Below the pieces are notes generated by a model. The model made no database searches. It saw only the letters and a list, made by a program, of their open reading frames with translations, and was not told the origin of the DNA. A stretch of DNA of 64,000 nt from Brugia malayi (Eukaryota; Nematoda; Chromadorea; Rhabditida; Onchocercidae): assembly GCF_000002995.4 (NCBI RefSeq), contig NW_025062478.1, positions 5,742,001 to 5,806,000 of the forward strand. Reading direction: 5' to 3'. This document shows, piece by piece, positions 51,520-64,000 of this stretch (positions within the stretch are counted from its first letter, which is position 1; each line of letters opens with the position of its first letter). The position numbers and the translations under genes were made by a program.

Positions 51520-53102
51520 TTAGAGACCAACACCAAATATTGGTATCACTGGACGCGGTGACATCAAATCTCCAGAATGATGATGGCGTGGTTTACATCT
51601 CCCTTTATCGCATCCGTCCACGTTGCGGGCATCACTATGATTATCAGCATAACCATTGCCACTTTGGCTGCTCGTACCACTCGCATAACTGTCAACATTA
51701 AAGCCACTGTCGTCAGTCTCACTACTTGTCGATTCAGACTCCATGTCACTCAATCGCTTTCTCAATCTGTATCCTCCGCTATATGCTAAAGTTGAAAATT
51801 ATTAAAATAGATTAGCATGGGAAGTCACTGAAGCATTATCGACTGAGTGAGCAGATGATATCTTTATCAGTTCTTATTTTGATTATTAGAGGCGAAAAGA
51901 ACGGAAGGGTTCACTATAAAACCATCCTTTGTTCATTTTTCAGTAACACTGATATTTCCTCCCTCATCGTTCATTTTGCCTTTTAACAAACTCCAACACC
52001 TCTGAATTTTTGAATCATTCGAACGAAAAATCAAAAATGTTAAATTTAGAGAAAATAGTAAAAGCTTAAAACACAAAATCACTTCCGTCAGTACCTTTGC
52101 TGCCACAGCCGTATTCATTTCCACATCCGCTAAGGCCAGGGCTACTGCTACCACTGCACTCTCCCCTACTGCCAAAGCCGCCCCCACCGCAACCTCCACC
52201 ACCAAAACCATTCTCACGGTAGCCATCACCATCAAAACGATGCCTGCTGTAGTCTCTATCACCAAAATGATCCCTAGTATAGCTATCGCTACCACCACGA
52301 CCACTACAGCAACTACCCACACCACAATCACCAACGCAGCGTACACTATTGTAACCATCACTACCACAACCATCTCCACCGCAGCCTCCACCACCAAAAC
52401 GATCTCTATTATAGCCCGTACCACCAAGACGATTCCTGCTATAGTCCACACCACCAAAACGATCCCTGCTGTTGTCCACTCCACCAAAACGATCCCTGCT
52501 GTGGTCCACTCCACCAAAACGATCCCTGCTGTAGCCAATAAAACGATCCGCAGTACTACTACTGCTACTACCACCGCCACCACTAACACTACCAACACCG
52601 CTACCACTAACACCACCACGAGCACCACCACCACTAACGCTATCAACACTTCTACCACTACCACCAGCACCACCACTACAACAGCCACCATAACTAGTGC
52701 AGCCTGTACCACTGTAACTCCCACCACTATAACCACTTACACCACAACCACCTCCACCGCAGCCACCACCAGCACTATTTCTGAGACCGCAACCGCAGCA
52801 ACAGCATCGCTTGTAACAACACCTGAAATTGTACCAACAGACGGAAATAGCATCATTAAAACCTTTTCAAAAAATTTTAAGTAGTTTCAAGACATTCAGA
52901 GGCGGATTTTTTCTTTTGGAGCTGAAAGTTCAAAACTGAATTTGTGCCTAATGTTCAAAGTAAAGGTGTGAAAGATCAAAACCTGCTGAAGATACTGAAT
53001 AATAAGCCATGTACTTCGTTGATAACAATTAGAAGTGCGATAATCTGGTGAATTTTGCTCATGATTCATAGAATCTGAAAGCTGCTTCACATTAACTTCC
53101 AT
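51520..53102 (-). CDS. Gly/Cys-rich repeat protein with Cys cluster
   Basis: Exons in transcript order are 53102-52996, 52822-52095 and 51785-51520, giving 366 residues with matching phases. After a polar N terminus of about 30 residues and a short hydrophobic TWLII comes a cysteine run, CCYKRCCCCGCG, of the kind that is often palmitoylated. Then follow about 200 Gly/Ser-rich residues containing tandem 10-residue units (SRDRFGGVDH, SRDRFGGVDN, SRDRFGGVDY), and an Arg/Ser/Asp/His-rich end (GGYRLRKRLSDMESES). There is no clear signal peptide. The second-exon donor could also be at 52084. Low complexity leaves long open frames on the other strand and in another frame; I prefer this one because it has Cys/Gly order and splices in phase to a non-repetitive last exon. 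The function is unknown. Confidence 0.6.
52381..52535. repeat. 30-base coding tandem repeat
   Basis: About four to five imperfect copies of a 30-base unit containing CCACCAAAACGATCCCTGCT on +, encoding the RDRFGG repeats of the gene on -. Copies at the right end are nearly identical, those at the left decayed. Confidence 0.85.
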
Positions 53103-56100
53103 GTTACTTTACTTTCCAGTCTACTCTCTGACTGCAGTCTGAACCAAATACGGATGTTTTGAGCAATAAAATCTTCATTAATCTCAATGAATGCAAAATT
53201 TTCAAGAGAAAAACCTATTCAATTCCCTCAAAAGTATCAGATATTCATAAGAACAGATCGAATATGACAGAAATAAAATTCATAATGAAACCGATCAAAG
53301 TATTTATCATTGCCAAATAAATGGTTGACAATAATGCACCTTAAAGCAGGATTATGTGCGGAGCGGAACCATACGGCAAGTGGATTAAGGCTTTGCTAGC
53401 TTTATAATGCTCTACACCATTGTTCATAGATGGGTTCTGAGGATTCAATCTTCCCGTTGCAATATCTGATGAAATATTGTTTCTCCCTCTACTCTGCTCG
53501 GTCTTTTCTAATCGGCAACAACCACACGATACTACTATTTATCAATTCAAAACAAAAAAGTTGATGGCAGATAAATTACCATATGCTATTGATATCTGAA
53601 TTAAATGAGCCATGAAAAAGTACGAGCTATAACAATACTTTAAAATAGTAACAATATTCTCGAAAAGAAACCATGCGATACTTTATTTTTTCATATGTTT
53701 CTTTTTTTCTTCTGTTGCATTATCATTTTAGAAAAAATATAAGAGCGATAGTCAAGTACAGAAGTAGTGAGATAAAGTTCTCGGATATAATTTTGTCAGT
53801 TTGGCAAACAAAAAATGCTTTGTCAATAAATAAGCCTGAAATTATAGGCACTAATTTAAGGATGGCTTGCCTTAGTGGACGGTATTCTTAGAGCTCACAA
53901 AGTATCTCTATTTTGATGTTATAAAATTGGAAAAATTTCCTCTATTTCCTGCAAAAATATGTTATCACATTATTTGTGAACTAATTAGATATCAAATCAG
54001 TACTCATTTTACTAAATTATTGAGAAAATTCATGCACTCAAACATTCTAATATCTTCGTTTCAGTACACTAAATCCCTTAAATTGATTGCAGACTTTATG
54101 GTGTAAAACATTGAAGTTAGTTATGTCAAGAACTGGATTAAAAAAGTTGAACATATAAATCAATTTTATGCGAAAGTTGTATTTACTGATAAGGCATACA
54201 TCATCAATTATATTTAAGCAATTCTTCATCTCAAGACTTCATTTAGAGAAAAATGAAAAGTGTACTGCATAAATGGCTAATATTTATTCCAGAGTACTGT
54301 TTTATTGCTTTATTTTGGTCAATTTTTGATCTTCTTTATAATCATACATTATATATAAGCAGTTTTCTTCCACGGAAAATAAAGTGTTCACTTTATAACA
54401 ATTCCATTTCAGTAAAGTTTCTCAAATATTCCGAATTCACTTGCAGCAATAGAAATTATAATAGCTGTAGTGGAAATAGCAAAAAAAAGAAATGACGATT
54501 AGAATAATAATATTTCGGTAGTAAACTCACCTGCATTTTAAACATTTGGAACAGTGAAGATCCCGAAGACTATTGAGAGTATCGATGTAGAATGTTTTTG
54601 CCCTCATCTTCACGTTCCTCATTAGTCCTCTTGACGATGACGATCTCCATCTATTTGAAGTATATGTGGGATCTTATAATATCACAAATGATCCCAAAAC
54701 TGATAAAATCGAGGTGTGGCAGAAATAAGATCGATTACTCTTTGGCCCTTCCACTCTGCACCTATGCATGGCTTGCAACAACTTTTTTAGATAACCGCCA
54801 CTGTGGTGTACGATTTCTTGTCCACTGTACCGTATTTACAAATACTATTTTTGTTTATAACTGTTCTGAAAAATGCTTTTTGACTTGAAACATTTATGAC
54901 GTCACTGTCATCTGTAAGTCTTATTTATTGTGACCACACCTCATGCATTGTAATTAATTATAATAGAAGGAGCAAATCAGTGCCCATTTTCATTCGATTT
55001 ATTCAATTGTTTGTTTACTGCTGGACTAAAATGAATAAATTTTCATCCTGCGTTTGTTTACACGTTGCTTGCTTAAGAGTTATTTTTAAATTCACAGAAA
55101 GTAGAAACAAATTAGCGAGCAAATGAATGAATTGTCTAAATGTTGTTAACTTCTTAATTAATACTAATAGAAAATAAAGTTATCGCATATTTTGCTCATT
55201 TGAGATTTTTGTAACATATTAAAAAAAGAAATTCGAATAAAAATTAAATATAGAATTCCTTATTCTTCCAAATAATTCACTTGGAATTCGAAATTGACTG
55301 AATTAAGCATTAATGTTAAAAGAATTTCAGTTAATAACTGTGGAAAACGAAATTTTTGAACTAATATAAAGAATGACTCTTATTATAATGTTTTTTTTTT
55401 ATAAAACAAAGAAATAATTTTTAAATTGTTCAAATTGTTACTATATTTTTCCATTGTTCATTCTTCAGTCTGATAGTTTCCGAAACACAACTCATTGGAG
55501 AATTGACTTCAAAGAGATTTAAAGAATTTTAACGCACCCAGCCCTTTGAAAAGAACATATTCCAAAGACTTCTAGAGTATTTATTTCTTTATCTACTAAG
55601 CTTCATAATGAAAGATAACTGGATATATATGTGTTTTTTGATGCTTCATTCGTTAGAACCATGAAAAAATTAATTAAAGAAATTGAAATTCGGTTCCCGT
55701 GAAAAAGAATGAAATAAATGAGCACTCATGAAGAAAGAAAATAGACTGATCGATTGAATTATTCTGAAAACCTGTTGGATGAAGAATAATATTTTATATT
55801 TAGTATTTCAGTTAAAAAAATAAACTTCAATTCTGCAACAGCTACTAAATTCACCGCATAAAGTTGCAAACAAATTTCTGCGGGAAGGCGAGAATATCGA
55901 ACAAATTTATATATAGTAGGTATTTGCAAATTGTGGTGCATATTTTTTTATCTTGAAATGATGAATTGATATAAATCCGTTGTAATAATTTCCAAAAATC
56001 CCTTTTTTTAAAAATTTAAAAACGTTGACGTTGGGTTAAGCTTTTTCCAGTAGCTTTTTTTTCCTCTTTTCTTCACTTCATATTTTCACAAATTAAATGA

Positions 56101-58257
56101 CCATATCAGAAAGTAATTAAATTTTTTATCGACTTGATCCGTTGAATCATAATCAGTCTATTTATTTCAGCAAAAGTCTGCCGATTTCAATAAAAGATTT
56201 TATGTCAAGTATAGAAAATTAATTTATTTTCATTTTTTTGTAGTAGAGCTGTTATAATGTTTTGCTTAAAATTGTAAAGTGTAGAAATACATTTCGAATG
56301 GTTGAATCAATGCGGCACTGACAACTAGTATGAAATCATTTCATCCAATTATGTGCAAGGTACAAGCAGATTTGCTATGTTTTAGTGAAAGTAGCTGTTA
56401 CATTGTTGTGTTTGCAATAGAAGATTTCAACGTTTATTTCAAATTCCAAATTTATCCAAATTCAAAGTCTGTAATCTTCGAATTTTCAATTGATACAATT
56501 TGCTTTAAATTTAAGTTCTACGATTGCTTTGATCCCTGTCACAGATTGCTTCTTTTCATCTAATTTTCATCTAAGTAATCTAATTTTCCATCTTAGGTAT
56601 TTCAAATGATAACTGTTTTCGTATTGTTACGATAGTAATTACTTGCACCTTATGTATATTGGGAACAAATTTAAATTGATTCAAGTATAAATATTTTGGT
56701 TTTAACTTTATGTACTAAAATTGTCATTGTCTGCCTTTATTTATTCATTGTTTCTTTTTTTTTTGATATAATGAGAAATTATGTCCTTTTTGGCTTTCCA
56801 CTTTGACCCGTTTATAAATTTCGAATTCTAAAATAACTCGAAGGAAAAGAAGATGCAACAGAAACACAGGAAAAAGTTTAATTAAATTCCACCTGTTGTC
56901 AAAACTTTCCAATTTATTTATAAAATGTACTCATCTTTTGTCCTTTTCATTGTTATTTCAAATAACAATTAATAAAATATACTTGAAATGAGGTCGTTTA
57001 TTATTGTAGAATATTTCGTCACTTTCTTAATTATTTTCTTTTTCTCATACCTAAATTTCAAATTTTGATATTTATATAGATTTAATCAACCAATTAATAT
57101 AGCTTATTCATATCTTTAAGATATATCGAAAACATTTTGAGAGAAAAAAAGGACATGAAAAAATATCTGTCAAGACTGATGATTGCTGTTTCGATCTTTC
57201 AATAATCTGCTGTTATTTGAAAGATCTGTCAATCAACATTCCCAATCCTTTTTCCTGATGGAGGAAGGAAATAAGTGGTTCATGAAAAAGTATTAGATGG
57301 TAGATGGTGGGCTAAGTTTTGTTCTTTTTTTTTACACTTTATGTTCACTTGTAATTGTTGCTTTCTAAGTGGGAACTTGGAATGAAAAGAAGCAAGTGAA
57401 ATTGAAAATGCTGAGCTTAGGTTTAACGTCTGTTTTGTAATTCAATTTATAACTCATGAAGTATCAGATATGAAATCAGTAATCCCCAAATAGTGTTGGT
57501 TCACTGTATATATGATTCAAAATATGATTCACTGCTCTGAATTTCTGTTTACGCAGACTGATGGATTGTTAATTAAAAAGTTCAACAAACTGTTGTTTTA
57601 TTGCACTTTAAGTTGAGAACTCGACTTTTTAAAAGATCACTTCGTGAGCTTAAGAATCATCACAACAGCATTTTATGAGATCAAAAACTTCACGAACTTC
57701 TGCCAGTCAACTGATATGATGTATTGACTTCATTTTACAAGAGTTGATGTTGATATTCAAAGTCACCTGAATTCATCAACTGTCTCATCTGTCAAGCAAA
57801 GAAAACACTCGCTGTGATTTCTTAAATACTTTATGGCTAGTCATAGTAGAAAATGCAAGAACATGTAAAAATAAGAGTGATGATGTGATATTTGTAGAAA
57901 TGTCATATCTCTTTCCTTCCTTCATAAAAAACTCAAATTCTTGTATGAATCCTTAATGACAGTGTAGTCGAAAAATCCAAAATGGTACTTGAGTTTAGAA
58001 GGGTATCACAGTATTCAGATTTTCTGGAAAATTTCAAGTGTTGCTTCATCGCGGATATTTCCAGTGTGGAACGTTGTAAAATCAGTGTTTCTTAGAAATC
58101 GGATGAAAACTCTTCTGTCGATCGCTGACATTATTAGCTATAATTATCCCAAATTCAGGTGGGACTTATTTAATCCCTCCTACAGCCTTTCTCTTTAAAT
58201 AAGTCACCAATGTATCAGAAATTCACATTACTCATTTGTCATCATCATCATCAACAA
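53103..58257. other. Long stretch without a supported gene
   Basis: About 5.2 kb of AT-rich sequence. Frames such as 54253-54495, 54592-54888 and 56330-56563 on + have no family likeness and no clear splice partners. Unrecognised promoter elements for the neighbouring genes must be here. Confidence 0.45.
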
Positions 58258-58606
58258 ATGGCGCTATCCGATATGCTCGACACTCGATACATGCTCATTC
58301 TGCTAGTTTTTGTAGTGACAAGCACTCAGGCGATCTTTTTTGGCGGCGGGTATGTTCCTTTCTCAATCTTTCCCTTTTTTACTTCTTCGCAATCCTATAC
58401 TTGGACTTTTTCACCATTTAACTTGCTGTATTGATGTTCTATCATCCTTTTAATACATCTTTGCAGATAGTCAGAGGATAAGGAAGCGGTCGTCTGAAGG
58501 TACTTTTAAATAGGTTATCAGTGTGATATAAATCAACAGTTATATATATCAGTTACAAACATATTACAGAGGTCATTGCTGCTGTTGTGGTGGTTGTGGC
58601 AAATAA
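58258..58606 (+). CDS. Candidate tiny secreted Cys-rich peptide
   Basis: Exons 58258-58349, 58477-58499 and 58572-58606 give a 49-residue precursor. It has a good signal peptide: a charged N-region with Arg, the core MLILLVFVVTS, and a likely cut after TQA. The mature part would be IFFGGGIRKRSSEG and then HCCCCGGCGK. RKR is a possible processing site, leaving a short peptide with five Cys. The first donor (GTATGT) is strong, but exons 2 and 3 need acceptors two and six bases beyond more obvious ones to keep the frame, so the gene model is tentative. The Cys run resembles CCCCGCG in the Gly/Cys-rich gene at 51520-53102. No known peptide family is recognised. Confidence 0.4.
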
Positions 58607-59351
58607 ACAGTTTCAAACTGAGCTTGTCAATATGAATTGTATCGATTGTAGCTCTGAGATTTTTGAAGATATTGCAGTGATCTACCAAACAACCTGGATC
58701 CTTTTTTAAAATTATCATTTTCATTTCTATTTTCTCCCGCTTTCCATTTTTTTCTTGTTTTATTATTTATCAGCTTTGTTTGAAAAATTGCATATTTATA
58801 TTTTATTGGCATGAAATTTGAATAAATATTTTTATCTGTTTATGAACTCTCACAAATCTTAAAAGAAAAAAGAAAGTTGGAAACCGATTGCTTCATGAGC
58901 TATTTCGCGGCCTATTTCGATATCAAACCTACCTTAATCTACTTCCTACTTTAATCTAATCTACTTCCTATAGTTGTTTCTTTCATAAAATTAAGTAAGT
59001 GTTAAATCCGCTTCAAAAGTTATTTTAAATTACTGTTGAATTAATTTTATCAACTAAGTAAAATCATTAAGAAAGATTTTCGTAATGCAAAAAGTTCGAC
59101 ATAAAATACATACTAGAATTACTTCTTTATATGCGCTCACAAATATAATTTTATTAGAAATATAAATGGAAAATGAAACAAAAACACACAATTTCAATAA
59201 GCGATCATTTACTGGCAGAGTTGACTCCTAAATAGAATATAAAGTTGAAAAAGTTAATAAATATAAGATGAATCGATCACTGTACATACACTGAACATCT
59301 TTGTGTCGCAACATCTTCATGTTACAATCAAAACAAGCCTTAAATAAGTAC
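58607..59351. other. Convergent spacer
   Basis: 3' ends of the small peptide gene and of the large orphan on -. It contains a short imperfect direct repeat (CTTTAATCTACTTCCT type) near 58931-58970. Confidence 0.5.
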
Positions 59352-61895
59352 TTAACTTGATTTGATAACATTCGAATAAAAAAATTTTGCTCTCCTTGTT
59401 CGAATGGCTTTTTTCGATTTATTCTTTTTCATCAAAACTTGATGTTCAATAGACAGATTAAGCAGAGTATTTTCTGTTGGTATTAGAGTGTACTTTTTAA
59501 TTTCTTTTTCTGGTATTGGCATATTTGCAACTTCAGAAAATTCATTTAACTTTTTCTTACGTAATGACTGTTCTCGAGAAATATCAGAGATATTGGTCCA
59601 ACTATCCGGTTGTACCTCGAATACCAATTTGCTACTAAATTTACCGTGCACATCTTCAGTTTGAGACTTTGGTATGTAATAAAGAAAACTATCAATTGTC
59701 TTTTTTTGTTCAGGCTTCTTACGTATATTCAAAAATTGTAAGCCACTACCGGACTTTTTAACGGTATTATTTACTATCCTTCGTTGTAATTTTGATGTTC
59801 TGTGAACAGTTTCAGCTAACAAATTCCTTTCCTTACCAAAAGATTTCGGCAATAAATTTTTTATTCTGAGAGAGTTATCTTTGTGAAATTCCTTCATTGG
59901 TGGCTTAGTATTTAGTTGTTCATCGGCAAAGTTGTTTTGTTGCGCTCTCACTAGTTTAACTGGTTTTATCAAAATTTTTATAGTTTCATTGTTGGGTTCC
60001 ATTCTGAATTTCAAGAAAGAAAATCTTGGCCCATTATGTTGACCTGAATTTTTTGGTTCCTTTGTTACTGAATTTGCTTGAAGTAAATCGTGATTTGATG
60101 ATAGAAATATATGTTTCTTGGATAAACCAATAATTGTTGGATACCCATGAAACTTTAATTTCTCGAAATTCTGTGCTTTTCGGTTTTCAGCAATACTAGA
60201 GATGTTTATTTGAAAATTGCTATTGTTAGCTTTGTTTACCTTTTTATATTTGTTATTAGAAGCAACATGAAGCTTAGATTTTGATTTTACGACGTTGGTT
60301 TTTTGAAAATCACTCTTTCCAGCGAAGGAGGTTACTTTATCTTGAGTTTTGGTCCCTAATTGTGTCATTTTTTGGAAGAATTTCTCGGGAATTGGCTGCT
60401 TCTTCAAGCTAGGATGCCGTGAAAATGAAATACGAGTTCTGCGCTCACCCTTTATTTCGTCGTAGTAATTTTCCTTATCTTCCTTATCTCTTTGTTTCAA
60501 CTTTTCAGACTCGTCGTACTCCACCGACGAAGATGTTTCAGTTTTCATCCCAGGAAAATTATCATAATAATGTGACAGTTCATTGCACGAGTTATCACAA
60601 GAGTCAGGTGCCAGTGTAGCTGAAGTATTGAGCTGAAGTATCTTTTCTTTGACCTGAGCGGTAGATAAATAGTTTCTGTCACTGTCATAAGCCTGGTCTA
60701 ATGTAATAACGGGAATTGAAGTTGTTAGACTTCCATCAAAAGTATTTTCCCATCTATCAGTCCATTGTTCAAAAACAGGTGTATGCAAATTGTTTTCTTG
60801 GGAGATCCTATTAATAGCATATTGATTAACTGGTACTGATAATGTTTCCTCAGTAATTAGCGGGTAATCAGTTCCGGTACGATCAGAGTCAATTTTTCTA
60901 TCGTTTGGCAATCCCGGTACCAAATCATCTTTTACATCAGTTATAGATTGAACAATGCTGCTCACTGTTTGCGAATGGCTGAACGCTGGTACTTTAAAAG
61001 GTAGGAGATTTTGAAGGTATGAATTGTTGTAGAGTGGTAATGACAGGGGACTTTCTTCATTTCTGTCGTCATTCAACATATTGAAAATATTTTTGCTTGG
61101 ATCGCAAATATTTTTACATATACAGCAGATGAATCTGAAATTCGAAAGAACTTTATAATGACTGAAAGTTATGTTTTGAAATGTGGAAACTATTTTTTCT
61201 AACAATAAACAATTTCTAACAAAGAAAACTTTCATTGCTATACTTTCCAAACGTTATTTTATTTTCAGATTTGCACGCTTTTTCAAAATTTAATTATGAA
61301 GACCAGAAATTTTTGTCATTGAAACTCGTACCAAGTATGGTTTAAATTACGGTTTGATTACTAATTGTGGTTTAAAAGTTTCGAATTAATAATATCTTTT
61401 TATGATTTTCACATTTGAACATTGTGATCCAAGCGAACACATGATGTCTGTATAGTAAGCATAATCATTCCTTGTATTAGGAGAGAAATACCTGGATTTC
61501 CACAATCATCACGACTACATGTGTAACCTTCCGTATATAACAAGAGTGGATTTAGCAACTCACCATGCGTCGGATTTATGAGAAACTTCCAAAAGTTCAG
61601 CAAAATGCTGTAAAATTTTAGAATTTTGGGGCAACCAACTATAGATACTATTTCAATGAACTTTTTCGGTTGTACTTACTTGTAGCATTGTTGTGATTTG
61701 CAATTCTCCACTGTTGTACAACTGTTTGAATTGAATATAAAAATTAGTAAAAGTAAAATATTCAGTGAAAGCATCAATTGAAGTGTAATATGGAATCGAA
61801 TAATCTTACCGACACAGAAATGTGTTTGCAAAAGATTTTGAGCAACGTGGAGATATAGCATCAAACGAAGGTAAAGGAGATGTTACAATTTCCAT
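59352..61895 (-). CDS. Large Lys/Ser-rich orphan with Cys-rich N terminus
   Basis: Exons in transcript order are 61895-61810, 61721-61680, 61607-61492 and 61198-59352, giving 696 residues in agreeing phases. The first part is Cys-rich (CRCTTVENCKSQQCYN, then YTCSRDDCGNP) and continues with FICCICKNIC, perhaps a metal-binding or disulphide module. The 1.85-kb last exon is one open frame encoding a polar, Lys/Asn/Ser-rich, probably disordered region with DKEDKENYYDEI (a KEN box) and a basic end (KKNKSKKAIRTRRAKFF). No signal peptide is seen. A further 35-base exon at 61413-61447 would add DIMCSLGSQCSN but then cannot be joined to the long exon in frame; it may be an alternative 3' form. The start of the last exon is the least certain border. 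I do not recognise a family. Confidence 0.6.
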
Positions 61896-63216
61896 TTTAA
61901 AGTCAAAAATTTCTCGTAAATTAACTAAAATTTTGCAAAAGACACGATTTCAAACTTCATTTAAATGAATATGACATATTAAACTGGAACTCCTTCTGAT
62001 ATCGGATGAGATACTTAACCCATTTGTCTTCTTTTATAGCAAAAACCAGTAAGTGCATTGTTTGTGAGCGAACCGCATAAGCTAAAATATGATCAGAAAA
62101 TAGAAATCCTAAAATAAATTTTTAAAAAACTAATTAAAATTGTGTGCGGTTATCGAAAAGATAATGCAACGATCTCATTCTACGTCGTTTAGCAAGATCA
62201 ATGGAGGCTCACTGAAAAATGGACGTCAAATTTCAATCATCACTTTTCATCCTACACAGTTTAAGTGAAATTTGATATTTGAGAAATTGCATCTAATTAT
62301 TCAAATTTGAGTTCTCCCTTCGACTGCTGGTTGTAATTAATCAAGTAGAATTTTTTGTACAAAGACTATTCAATTGTAACAACTGGACAAACAACCACTA
62401 TTGTTATAGCCAGGAAGAGTTCCTTAAAGCAAGGTTTGATTTAAATTGCCATTTGTATTGTAAGAACACATCAGCCAAATGATCCGATTGTAGGCATAGA
62501 AAGCGTAACCAGAAATATTCAGTGAGAATTAACACGACGTTCTCTATCAATGTTTTGTCCAGCCATACCAAAGAAATATTCTAAAGTTTCCAAAAACATT
62601 TATTTTGTTTGTAGGGAAATTTAATTATACATTGATTTGATGAGACAAAATAACATGAACTTAATGTGGCATAAAGAATTGATCGATCAAGATTGTAATG
62701 ACATCAAGATGAGCCACCAAACTATGTTTACGAATTTCATTTAGACATAATAACAATGGAAAAAGGGAAAAAAAGAAAGGTTAATAATAAATAATTTTCA
62801 CAACAAGGGCCAATAAAGACAACACAATGTAAGGAATTACGACGATTCGAAATTATAGTCAAATGCCGACAATGACAAATTATAGATATGCTGGAATCTC
62901 TAATAAGACGGCACAGATACAATTCAGAATCACAAATTAGGAAAAGTAACAAATTTCATTTCACTAAAATCTCGAGAATGTGTTGTGGCATGAAAGTTTT
63001 GCCTATTTATTTCTAAAATTCAAGAATCAAACGATTGTAACAAATCTTTTTGCTGATTAAATTATTAAACTCGAAAAGTTGAGTGTAAAGAACATTGTAA
63101 AAAAAGTGGACTTCAACAAAAGACCACACGCATGATAAATGCAAACATTATAATAAGGGCATATCACACACATATTTATCATGTCATTATATTTAGTATA
63201 TCTTACCAGTAAAGAA
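61896..63216. other. Intergenic, promoter of orphan gene
   Basis: About 1.3 kb between two genes on -. No exon-like segment was seen; the frames here are short and AT-driven. Confidence 0.5.
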
Positions 63217-63723
63217 TTACAGCGACACGTTTGGTAACATTTCAAAATACTTTTGCAGTTTCTGTAATTCAAGTTTCGTCATTTCATGTGCACGTCGCTC
63301 CTACAATTTATGAAAATGTTTTGTTGAATTTATACGAATAATTAGTTAGCCACGAATCTAATTTTCACCATTCCTAAATTAAACACTTCTTTATCTAATT
63401 GCTAGCAAGACATAACTCGTAGCACACCGATTTCATCTTATATAAAAAAAATTGTATAGTCGAGACCAAGTCTTGAAAAAAAAACAAGAGAAAGTAGGTT
63501 AAGTTATGAGAGGTTAATTAAGTGAAGATAAAGAATTTACTTTTGTAAGTTCTTCTTTCAAACGCGAAATCATAGCTTCCAGAGCTTGCTTTTCTCTCAG
63601 TGTTTTTTGTAATTGTGTTTTGCTCTTTTCCAATTCAGCGTTCTTTTTCGCAACTATTTTTCCAGATTCTCCCGTTTTAGATATAAGACTAATACTGCGG
63701 CCATAAGTATCGCTTCTCGACTG
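63217..63723 (-). CDS. 3' end of a coiled-coil protein, cut by window edge
   Basis: Two exons, 63723-63541 and 63300-63217, join in phase 0 and end in a stop. They encode the last 88 residues: SRSDTYGRSISL, then a long charged helix (KNAELEKSKTQLQKTLREK and MISRLKEELTKERRAHEMTK) with heptad-like spacing, and the end LQKLQKYFEMLPNVSL. The upstream exons should lie beyond 64000. A coiled-coil structural or adaptor protein is the most that can be said. Confidence 0.7.
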
Positions 63724-64000
63724 CTAAAATAAAAAATGGGATGATTTTGAGTTAAAAATGAATGTGACACAACTTAAATAAGATGTAGTTTCCTTATGCC
63801 TCAGCGTTAATTATTTTCAAACTCTGTCAAGAGATGAACAAAGTTAATAAAGTTAACAAAGTTAATTTTTAATTCCTCTCAAGCTTATTCAAGCTGAAAT
63901 TCTACGAGTTTGGATTTACTGTTCTTTTGAAAAACTTGAAGACTAAAATATTCTGTGAAAGGAAAAACAGAAGGATGCTTCCTATGAAATACTAATATTA

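Noticed and set aside
51933..52736. 267-residue Val-rich frame on - overlapping the Gly-rich frame
   Set aside because: It is a shadow of the low-complexity repeats in another frame and has no splice link to the non-repetitive last exon.
52240..52884. 214-residue Thr-rich frame on +
   Set aside because: It could pass for a mucin-like protein, but it is the antisense reading of the Gly-rich repeats; a start, signal peptide and non-repetitive flank are missing.
53340..53470. A GC-richer patch with a GGTTC-like box, considered as a tRNA
   Set aside because: No cloverleaf arms could be paired by eye.
61413..61447. Cys-rich 35-base exon on -
   Set aside because: It joins the preceding exon in phase but not the long last exon, so it is kept out of the main model and noted as an alternative.

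Overview
The window reads as nuclear DNA of a nematode, most likely a filarial (spirurid) worm. It is AT-rich, every confident gene is cut by several introns of roughly 70 to 1200 bases, acceptors end in the nematode-style TTTCAG, and some start codons sit just behind an acceptor-like signal, as expected where transcripts are trans-spliced. No operon of bacterial type, transposase, viral gene, rRNA or tRNA was recognised. The filarial assignment is an inference from composition and gene style; no database could be searched. Nearly all single open frames are fragments, so I rebuilt genes by joining exons whose splice phases agree.

Left part (1-18.6 kb): a tropomodulin gene on + (5053-8652), a small unrecognised gene on + (9929-12567), and on - (17094-13784) a NADAR-domain protein with a serine/arginine-rich tail. 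Middle part (18.6-32.4 kb): DPAGT1/ALG7, the first enzyme of N-glycan precursor synthesis, on + (18609-21865). It converges on two tandem TANGO2-family genes on - (25265-22624 and 29344-26728), the family that includes the C. elegans heme-trafficking factors HRG-9 and HRG-10. A short orphan gene on - (31639-30775) faces a tiny candidate gene on + (32080-32387).

Right part (32.4-64 kb): an SLC22-type organic cation transporter (32543-36790, +), an acidic and coiled-coil orphan (38617-41534, +), a KEN-box-bearing disordered protein (43660-45947, +) and TRAPPC6 (47035-48295, +). Beyond a gene-poor stretch lie a Gly/Cys-rich repeat protein on - (53102-51520), a very small candidate secreted Cys-rich peptide on + (58258-58606), a large Lys-rich orphan on - (61895-59352), and the last two exons of a coiled-coil protein on - that runs off the right edge.

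The recognised genes are housekeeping or membrane functions (actin capping, N-glycosylation, vesicle tethering, solute transport, heme/lipid handling) and do not form one pathway. The points most worth following are the tandem, unequally diverged TANGO2/HRG-9-like pair, the NADAR-SR fusion, two introns that can only be read with GC donors, two near-perfect intronic palindromes with one-base centres, and several short Cys-rich orphan genes.
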